This document shows, piece after piece, positions 58,416-64,000 of a stretch of DNA of 64,000 nucleotides (its first letter is position 1; the number at the start of each line of letters is the position of its first letter). The notes below the pieces were generated by a model. That model searched no databases. It was not told the origin of the DNA and worked only from the letters and a program-made list of their open reading frames with translations. Source of the stretch: Phaeobacter italicus (lineage in GTDB: Bacteria > Pseudomonadota > Alphaproteobacteria > Rhodobacterales > Rhodobacteraceae); the NCBI RefSeq assembly GCF_001258055.1, contig NZ_CVRM01000035.1:62001-126000 (forward strand), in the 5' to 3' direction. Made by a program: the position numbers and the translations under genes.

Positions 58416-60395
58416 TCAGGCGGCCTGTTCGGCCTGTGCTGCTGGTAGCCAGATGGTGAAAACGGCCCCCGTGACACTGCCGTCCACGATGCGGTTGTCG
58501 GCGGTGATATATCCGCCGACCCGCTGAATCAGGGTCTGGCTGATCGACAGGCCCAGCCCGGTGCCTTCGCCAAGGCGGGTGGTGTAGAACGGGTTGAACA
58601 CCGAAGGCAGCACATCTTCGGCAATGCCGGGGCCTGTGTCTGCAACGGTAAGGCACGCACCGGGGGCCCCGTCATGATCCAGTTCCCGCAGGGTGAGCGT
58701 GAGCGTGCCGCTCCCGCCCATGGCCTGGGCCGCGTTGAGGATGAGGTTGATCACCACCTGCTGCAGCTCACCCGGATCGATCCGCACCTGCGGGCTTGTT
58801 TCGAAGTCCTTCTCAACAGTGATTGCCTGTTTGGTGACGACATGATCGACCAGAACCAGACAGTCGCTGACCACCGGCGCCATATCCAGGCTTTCCTCGA
58901 AGGTGCCAAACTCTGAGGGGCGGGCGAATTGCAGCAGTTTGCCGACAATGGCGCTGATCCGCAGGATCTGGTTGTCGATCAGGTCCAGCTCTGTTGCGAC
59001 CTCGGCCCCGGCCTCCGGCGGAAGTGTCATGCGCACCACGTCGACATTGCCCTGAATGACGGCAACGGGGTTGTTGATTTCATGCGCGACCCCGGCAGTG
59101 ATTTCCCCGATAGAGGCGAGCTTTTCGCTCATCACCAGCTGTTTGAAGGTCGCTTCCAGTTTTTCGTTGGCCGCGCGCAGCTCGGCGGTGCGTTGGTCGA
59201 CCCTCTCGTTCAGCTCTTCTGCCCAGTCGCGCAGTTTCTGGTCGCGCTCCTGCACCTGATCCAGCAGGCTGTCGAGATGGGCAGAGACCTGACCGATCTC
59301 ATCCTGACGCCCGATGTGACCGTTGCGGGCTGTCAGATCGCCCCGTTCCACCCGCCCCATTGTACGGCTCATCTTTTCAAGCGGTGCAAAGATCCCCTTG
59401 GCGAGCCACAAAAACAGCGGCGCTGACAGCAACAGAACCGACAGGAACGATAGAACGACGGTCCAATAGGCCGAGAATTTGGCCGCTGCAAAAGGCGCCT
59501 CTAGAAAACCGACGTAGAGCATGCCGACCCGGTCGCCAAAGCTGTCGGTCAGGGGCAGGTAGCCGGAGATATACCAGTCGTTGACCACAAAGGCCCGGTC
59601 GAGCCAGGTCTCTCCCTCGATCAGCACCGCATTGCGAACAGCCCGCGACACGCGGGTGCCAAGGGCACGGACATCCTCAAACAGGCGCACGTTGGTTGAC
59701 ACACGGGTGTCGCCCAGAAACAGGGTTGCGGTTCCCTTGCGGCTGATCCTGTGGCTGTCGCCCAGATAGACAAGCGCGTTGATCGTATCGATGAAATCAA
59801 GGTCACGGTTCAGCAACCGCCCGGCCACCAGAACGCCGCGCGCGCCCTCTACCGTCACCGGCGCGGCAGAGTGGATGACCATGCCGCGATCTTCTGCCGG
59901 GCGGGTGGTGGGGACGGCGGCTTCGGTTTCGATCAGGGGGATGCGAGCGCGGGCGCTCAGCTCAGAGGAAATCGCATCAAGATCAGCCGCTGAAAAGATA
60001 TCGATTTCAGAGGCCAGCAAGCCGGTGCTTGCCCGTTCGATCACCGGCCAGCGGCGGGCATCGCGGTCTATGCTGCGCATGGGCAGGTAATAAAGAAAAT
60101 CCAGCTGCAACCGCGCGCGTTCACGATCCAGAAAATCCAGCTGAAGATGGGGGCGGTCGCTCAGCACTTCGGCAAAGCGGGCAGAGCCTGCAATCGCCGC
60201 CAGATCATCGCCGGTTCCGTTTTTCAGCTGCCGCAGATATTGGTCCGCGATCTTTAGGTCGCTTTCCACATTGACGATCAGAACGTCATCATAGTCCGCG
60301 TTCCATCGGGCCATCGCCACAACCAGCAAGAGCGGCATCATCACGGCCAGCGGCAACAGCGCAAGCAGCAGGAGGCGGAGGCGGACGGATTTCAA
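58416..60395 (-). CDS. Membrane sensor histidine kinase, partner of the fdh response regulator
   Basis: A 659-residue kinase. Helix 1 is at about 8-28, an exported sensor domain of about 275 residues (dCache-like, 30-305) follows, then helix 2 at 311-333 and a HAMP region to about 385. A coiled coil leads to the H-box GEITAGVAHEINNP with H438. The C-terminal ATP-binding domain has the N box LILNAAQAM and the glycine loops DTGPGIAEDV and GEGTGLGLSIS. The sensor may detect formate or a related acid, but this is a guess from context. Its stop is five bases from that of the response regulator; the two genes converge. Confidence 0.9.
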   Translation of the reverse strand: MKSVRLRLLLLALLPLAVMMPLLLVVAMARWNADYDDVLIVNVESDLKIADQYLRQLKNGTGDDLAAIAGSARFAEVLSDRPHLQLDFLDRERARLQLDFLYYLPMRSIDRDARRWPVIERASTGLLASEIDIFSAADLDAISSELSARARIPLIETEAAVPTTRPAEDRGMVIHSAAPVTVEGARGVLVAGRLLNRDLDFIDTINALVYLGDSHRISRKGTATLFLGDTRVSTNVRLFEDVRALGTRVSRAVRNAVLIEGETWLDRAFVVNDWYISGYLPLTDSFGDRVGMLYVGFLEAPFAAAKFSAYWTVVLSFLSVLLLSAPLFLWLAKGIFAPLEKMSRTMGRVERGDLTARNGHIGRQDEIGQVSAHLDSLLDQVQERDQKLRDWAEELNERVDQRTAELRAANEKLEATFKQLVMSEKLASIGEITAGVAHEINNPVAVIQGNVDVVRMTLPPEAGAEVATELDLIDNQILRISAIVGKLLQFARPSEFGTFEESLDMAPVVSDCLVLVDHVVTKQAITVEKDFETSPQVRIDPGELQQVVINLILNAAQAMGGSGTLTLTLRELDHDGAPGACLTVADTGPGIAEDVLPSVFNPFYTTRLGEGTGLGLSISQTLIQRVGGYITADNRIVDGSVTGAVFTIWLPAAQAEQAA

Positions 60396-60566
60396 GGCGA
60401 TGCTGTCCCGTGGGCTGATCAGTTCGGTTTACCGGTGCAGGCCCGGACAAGATCAGTGTCGCACGCCCAAGGGGAGAGCGGCAAGGCCGGGCAGGAACGG
60501 CCTAGCCCCACCTTTGCGGACCCGCCTTGTGTTTTGCCTGATGGTAGGGCTTGGGGTTGGCCCCTG

Positions 60567-61295
60567 TCAGGCGGGGATCGCCTTTCCGGCCCAATCAAAC
60601 ACCGCGCCGCTGTCGCGGGGGGTAAGCCCTGCAAGCACGTCAGCCAGATACCCTGCAGCTTGCGCCGGGTCGAACAGCTTATCTTCGGGGACGTTCTTGG
60701 AAAACGGGTCAGACAGGTCGGTGCGCACGGTACCGGGGTGCAATCCGACACAAATCAGCTGTTCATGGGTGCGTCCCATTTCGATGGCATAGTTCCGGAT
60801 CAGCATGTTCAGCGCGGCCTTGGAGGCGCGATAGGCGTGCCAGCCGCCCAGCTGGTTGTCACTGATCGACCCGACGCGCGCCGAAAGTGCGGCAAAGGTA
60901 GCGGGGGATTTCCGTGGCATCAGCCCGAGAAAATGGCGCGCAATCATCGCCGGGGCGAAGGTGTTGATCGCAAAGACCTGTTCAAAGGCAGCCACGGATT
61001 GTTGTCGATAGGATTTTTCTGGCTGCAGGCCATCTTCGTCCGACAGAATTCCGGTGGCGACCACGATCAGATCAGGATGGACCTTGGACTGTCGGATCTG
61101 GCCGGCCAGCGTTTCCAGTGCGGCCTCGTCCGTGATGTCGACGCGATGATTTTGCACGCCTGGCCGCTCGGGCAGGGGGCGGCGCGCAACGGCGTGGAGG
61201 GTTTCGACATTGGGCTGGGCTGCGTAGTGGTCGACCAGCGCCGAACCTATGCCGCCGGAGGCGCCAAAGATGATCACGTTGCGGGGCAGGGTCAT
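60567..61295 (-). CDS. Short-chain dehydrogenase/reductase (C-factor-like)
   Basis: A 242-residue SDR. NAD-binding motif IIFGASGGIGSAL at the start, catalytic Tyr-Lys in YRASKAALN, and a mid-chain ARVGSISDNQLGGW. The length and active-site spacing fit the CsgA/C-factor branch of SDRs. The substrate is unknown. It is the last gene of a set that includes another SDR, a DUF3833 protein, an MFS carrier and a chalcone-isomerase-like gene, all leftward. Confidence 0.85.
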   Translation of the reverse strand: MTLPRNVIIFGASGGIGSALVDHYAAQPNVETLHAVARRPLPERPGVQNHRVDITDEAALETLAGQIRQSKVHPDLIVVATGILSDEDGLQPEKSYRQQSVAAFEQVFAINTFAPAMIARHFLGLMPRKSPATFAALSARVGSISDNQLGGWHAYRASKAALNMLIRNYAIEMGRTHEQLICVGLHPGTVRTDLSDPFSKNVPEDKLFDPAQAAGYLADVLAGLTPRDSGAVFDWAGKAIPA

Positions 61296-61297
61296 TT

Positions 61298-62023
61298 TCA
61301 GCTTCCCATCAGTTTCAGAAACAGGCGGCGGGGCAGGTGTTTGCCAATGGTAAAGAGCCAGGAAAAAGGCGCGGGGAAGCTGGTTGAAAACCGCCCGCTG
61401 CGCAGGGCGCGCATGCAGGCGTCCGCCGCTTCCTGAGGCGTCTGGATCATCGGCATGTTGAAATCGTTCTTGGCGGTCAGGCGCGTTTCGATAAAGCCCG
61501 GATTGATGACCTGAACCTTGATCGGCGTCTTATGGAGATCGGCTTGCAGGTTTTCTGCCATATGCATGACCGCGGCCTTGGAGGCCCCATACCCGGTCGC
61601 GCCGGGCAGACCAGTGTGACCCGCCAGAGAGCCGATCAGGGCGATGTGGCCGCTGTTGCGCTTTACCATCTGCGGGATGACACGCCCCACGACCCGCATC
61701 GCACCCATGAAGTTCACGTCGCAGATCAGCTCTACCTTTTCGGGGTCCCAATCCTGTGCGGGCATCGGGTCGTAGGCACCGGCACAATAAAGCACACCGT
61801 CAATTTGCCCGATATGCTCCACCGCCTGCTGGATGCTGTCAGGATCTGTCACATCCAACGGAAGGGCGGTGGCGTCAGACAGTTCATTTGCCAGGTCGTC
61901 CAGCTTGTCTGCGCTGCGGGCTGACAGAACCAGGCGCGCGCCTTCTGCGTCCATCCTGGCTGCGATGGCGCGGCCCAACCCCTCGCTCGCCCCGACGAGC
62001 CACCATGTCTTGCCTGCAAACAT
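61298..62023 (-). CDS. Short-chain dehydrogenase/reductase
   Basis: A 241-residue SDR. WWLVGASEGLGRAIAARM is the coenzyme motif, LSARSADKLDDL the NADP-preferring second strand (R after S), and YGASKAAVMHMAENL the catalytic Tyr-Lys. The ATG at 62023 (MFAGKTWWLVG) fits; the frame further upstream is part of the DUF3833 gene. Spacing of one base to DUF3833 and two bases to the next SDR shows one message. Confidence 0.87.
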   Translation of the reverse strand: MFAGKTWWLVGASEGLGRAIAARMDAEGARLVLSARSADKLDDLANELSDATALPLDVTDPDSIQQAVEHIGQIDGVLYCAGAYDPMPAQDWDPEKVELICDVNFMGAMRVVGRVIPQMVKRNSGHIALIGSLAGHTGLPGATGYGASKAAVMHMAENLQADLHKTPIKVQVINPGFIETRLTAKNDFNMPMIQTPQEAADACMRALRSGRFSTSFPAPFSWLFTIGKHLPRRLFLKLMGS

Positions 62024-62024
62024 C

Positions 62025-62573
62025 TCAGTTGCCTTTCGGGCGAATGGTGGCCACCAGCTCGGCAACCTTGATGCCGAATTTGCGCATTTCAGAGCGGTTC
62101 ATGATGGTGCCGTTCTCCATCAGGTACATCCAGTCGGTGACGTCAAGGACATGACCGCCCGCGCTTTCGGGGAGGCGGATGCGGTAGTGCAGCTGAACGG
62201 TCGCGCCAGTTTGCTGGCCACGCCCTTCGCCGATGATATCATCCGCGGTGGCTGTGAATGCGCCGTCTTCTCCCATGGTGAGATACCATTTGCGCGCCTG
62301 GGTATTGCCGCCCGCATAAACGAAATCCTCGCTCAGCGTTCCGGTGTGATCGCTCCACTCGCCGTTCATCGTCGCAACAAAACGCGATACGACGCGCCCC
62401 ATCGGGCCATAGATGATCCCTTCCGAGATCATCTCGCCGCTCAGATGGGTGCGAATGTCAAAGACGGGGCCGGTTCCCTCGTAGTGGTGCGGGCGTTGGC
62501 TGCGAAAGCCGAAACCGGGCCGAAGAAGCGCCAGTAGCAGCAAGGCAATAATCGCTACAAGCAGGAGTTTCAT
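62025..62573 (-). CDS. DUF3833 protein, membrane-anchored
   Basis: A 182-residue protein. The N-terminus MKLLLVAIIALLLLALLRPG is a single uncleaved helix or signal anchor. The rest is a lipocalin-like beta domain with YEGTGPVFDIRTHLSGE, GRVVSRFVATMNGEW and WYLTMGEDG, fitting DUF3833. It may bind lipids at the membrane surface. The ATG shares a base with the stop of the MFS gene (TGATG), which explains the absence of a ribosome-binding site. Confidence 0.82.
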   Translation of the reverse strand: MKLLLVAIIALLLLALLRPGFGFRSQRPHHYEGTGPVFDIRTHLSGEMISEGIIYGPMGRVVSRFVATMNGEWSDHTGTLSEDFVYAGGNTQARKWYLTMGEDGAFTATADDIIGEGRGQQTGATVQLHYRIRLPESAGGHVLDVTDWMYLMENGTIMNRSEMRKFGIKVAELVATIRPKGN

Positions 62574-63793
62574 CAGGAGATTACCTTTCTGGGTAGTCGG
62601 AGAACCATCGCCACGGCGATGAGTTTGATGCAGCAGGGAATGACCGCGTAGGCCCAGGTCAGCGTCTGAAGCGCCGCTGCGCTGTTCTCGGCGCCGGGTT
62701 GGAAACCGCTCATATGCAAGAGAGGAAGAAGAAGGACAGCCGCCGCAGCCAATGCAAGTTTCGCGGCAAAGGACCACAGGCCAAATGCCTGACCTGCCTG
62801 TAGCCCGGCGCGCGCGAGCGTGCGGGAAAACAAGACCGGCAGGATGACCATATCGGCGCCAAGGGCCGCGCCGGACCCGATGCAAATCAACGCAAAGCCA
62901 ACGCCCGCCCCCTGTGGGAGGAAGGCCGCCCCGGCAAAGGACAGGATCGCAAGCAGCATTGCGGGAAACAACACTTGCTGGGCGCCCAACCGCTCGGCGG
63001 CCCGGCTCCACAGGGGTACGGACAGGCCGGCCGCCAGGAAAAACAGAACCAGAAAGGGCCCGGCCAGGTCCGGCAGCAGCAGCTTGTCTTCGACGAAGAA
63101 CAGAAACAGGGTCGAGGTCATGGCGACGGGCAGGCTGTTTACCAGCGCAAGCGCCAACAGCCTGATCCCGCCAGCATCGCGCAGCGCACCAAGAGAGAGC
63201 GGCTCCTCACGCGGCGCTTCATTGGTCCATAGTCCACGGGTCATCCACCACACCAGAACGCACAGGCTCGCCAGCACCCACCCAAAGGCGGGGTATCCCC
63301 CCTGCGCCGCACCGAATGCGACCAGCGCCGTAGGGGCGAGGGCTGCGATGATGATGCCTGCCAATGTCCCGGTTTCGCGGTAGCTTGCCAGTTTGATCAG
63401 CGCCTCGGGGCTGCCTGCCAATGTGGTGCTTTGGCCATAAAACAGGACAGTGCCAAGGCTATAGGCCGTAAACAGCAACACCAGCGCCACAACCAGCCAA
63501 GGCACCACGCCACCGGCATTGGGCCGCGCCGAGTAGAGAAGGATGAAACCGCCTGCCATGCCAAATGCGGCGAGGGCTGCGAAGGTTGCTCTTTCTTGTG
63601 GCCAGCGGTCGGTGATCCAGCCCAGCAGGGGATCCTGCACGAAATCAAGCACCCGGATCCCCGCGAGAACCACCGCCAGCGTGCCTAGGCTCACACCCAG
63701 TTCCGCCGTCGCAAATCGCGGCAGATGGATGTAGAGCGGCAGGCCGGCGGCTGCCAGCATCAACGCAAAGAGAGAGATCCGGTGCGCCTGCAT
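62573..63793 (-). CDS. MFS transporter (GPH/MelB-like)
   Basis: A 406-residue carrier with twelve predicted helices. The first loop PLLGWITDRWPQERATF fits the MFS_2 (glycoside-pentoside-hexuronide) type signature DPLLGxxxD. The substrate may be a lipid or sugar. A homologue is part of the gene group next to rpoE-chrR in Rhodobacter sphaeroides, to my recollection. The stop of the preceding chalcone-isomerase-like gene overlaps its ATG by one base (TAATG). Confidence 0.85.
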   Translation of the reverse strand: MQAHRISLFALMLAAAGLPLYIHLPRFATAELGVSLGTLAVVLAGIRVLDFVQDPLLGWITDRWPQERATFAALAAFGMAGGFILLYSARPNAGGVVPWLVVALVLLFTAYSLGTVLFYGQSTTLAGSPEALIKLASYRETGTLAGIIIAALAPTALVAFGAAQGGYPAFGWVLASLCVLVWWMTRGLWTNEAPREEPLSLGALRDAGGIRLLALALVNSLPVAMTSTLFLFFVEDKLLLPDLAGPFLVLFFLAAGLSVPLWSRAAERLGAQQVLFPAMLLAILSFAGAAFLPQGAGVGFALICIGSGAALGADMVILPVLFSRTLARAGLQAGQAFGLWSFAAKLALAAAAVLLLPLLHMSGFQPGAENSAAALQTLTWAYAVIPCCIKLIAVAMVLRLPRKVIS

Positions 63794-64000
63794 TACTGGC
63801 CCCGCAGCTCCCGCGAGAGGCGCGCGGCACGGCTGTTGTCGGACAGCCAGATGTTGAGAAAGCGCTTGCGCGCGTCAGGGTGACGGACAGAGCAGGTGCG
63901 TCGGCCGTTCAGATATAGCGCCACCTGGTTGCGAGAGGGGGAACTGGCAACAAAACTGTCACCTGCACCGACATCGCGAAAGCACTGGTCCAGTTTTTGC
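63793..64000 (-). CDS. C-terminal part of a chalcone isomerase-like protein
   Basis: The last 69 residues of a leftward gene that continues past the window end. The segment has KLDQCFRDVGAGDSF, LYLNGRRTCSV and the terminal FLNIWLSDNSRAARL pattern. This matches the end of bacterial chalcone-isomerase-like domains, which finish in an FxxIWLG-like motif. Such proteins are usually exported and have no proven isomerase activity in bacteria; some bind fatty acids. The stop codon overlaps the MFS start (TAATG). Confidence 0.68.
   Translation of the reverse strand, partial: QKLDQCFRDVGAGDSFVASSPSRNQVALYLNGRRTCSVRHPDARKRFLNIWLSDNSRAARLSRELRGQ

Noticed and set aside
1-64000. CRISPR arrays, tRNA/rRNA genes, prophage or complete insertion sequences
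   Set aside because: No regularly spaced repeats, no tRNA-like cloverleaf, no rRNA sequence and no integrase or transposase frame were seen.

Overview
The window reads as chromosomal DNA of a marine alphaproteobacterium of the Rhodobacterales (Roseobacter group, Phaeobacter/Ruegeria-like). This is inferred from the high GC content, the fructose ABC system in frcRBCAK order, the Entner-Doudoroff operon, the DUF3305/DUF3306 formate dehydrogenase cluster and general protein character; there is no rRNA or tRNA gene to anchor taxonomy. Gene density is high, with ATGA, GTGA and TGATG overlaps throughout. I saw no CRISPR array, prophage or intact insertion sequence.

Layout. 1-4605: the first codons of a leftward gene, then dnaE and a GNAT acetyltransferase. 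4704-11417: a seven-gene surface-sugar operon that starts from CDP-glucose (rfbF, rfbG) and continues with an epimerase-like cupin, a TcaB9/NovU-type C-methyltransferase, a glycosyltransferase, a reductase/epimerase and a CmcI-like protein. 11536-12896: a 262-bp inverted-repeat element with a CTAG target duplication, directly abutting an AT-richer methyltransferase gene; this looks acquired. 12979-19015: frcR-frcBCAK plus a PfkB-type fructokinase. 19110-24778: pgi-zwf-edd-eda, the Entner-Doudoroff route, lacking pgl and carrying a LacI-type operator near its likely promoter.

25041-29012: a compact operon of two zinc-ribbon DUF4178 proteins, a small membrane protein too short for routine calling, a DUF350 membrane protein and a membrane-anchored spermidine-synthase-like enzyme. 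29151-32411: a CaiB/BaiF CoA-transferase and a CocE/NonD hydrolase. 32624-36310: a GtrB/GtrA flippase-type cassette with a methyltransferase and a GtrII-like polytopic protein. 36384-39967: nadABC. 40315-42532: a tungstate ABC transporter (tupBCA). 42647-44908: mrp/apbC, a biotin/lipoate-ligase-like protein and a DUF6505 protein.

45015-60395: a respiratory formate dehydrogenase locus. It has a cytochrome c whose N-terminal half resembles an internally deleted tungstate-binding protein, a polyferredoxin, DUF3305, DUF3306, a TorD chaperone, a Tat small protein, FdhA (Cys form), FdhB, FdhC, a WD40-cytochrome c, a 41-residue membrane protein, a response regulator without the sigma54 GAFTGA loop, and a convergent histidine kinase. 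Formate oxidation at a W/Mo site, tungstate uptake and Fe-S assembly thus sit within about 20 kb. 60567-64000: two SDRs, a DUF3833 protein, an MFS carrier and the C-terminus of a chalcone-isomerase-like protein, resembling the group linked to the singlet-oxygen sigma factor in Rhodobacter.

The best candidates for new biology are the DUF4178/DUF350/aminopropyltransferase operon and the fdh-linked periplasmic cytochromes. Everything here is from reading the sequence; no similarity search was run.
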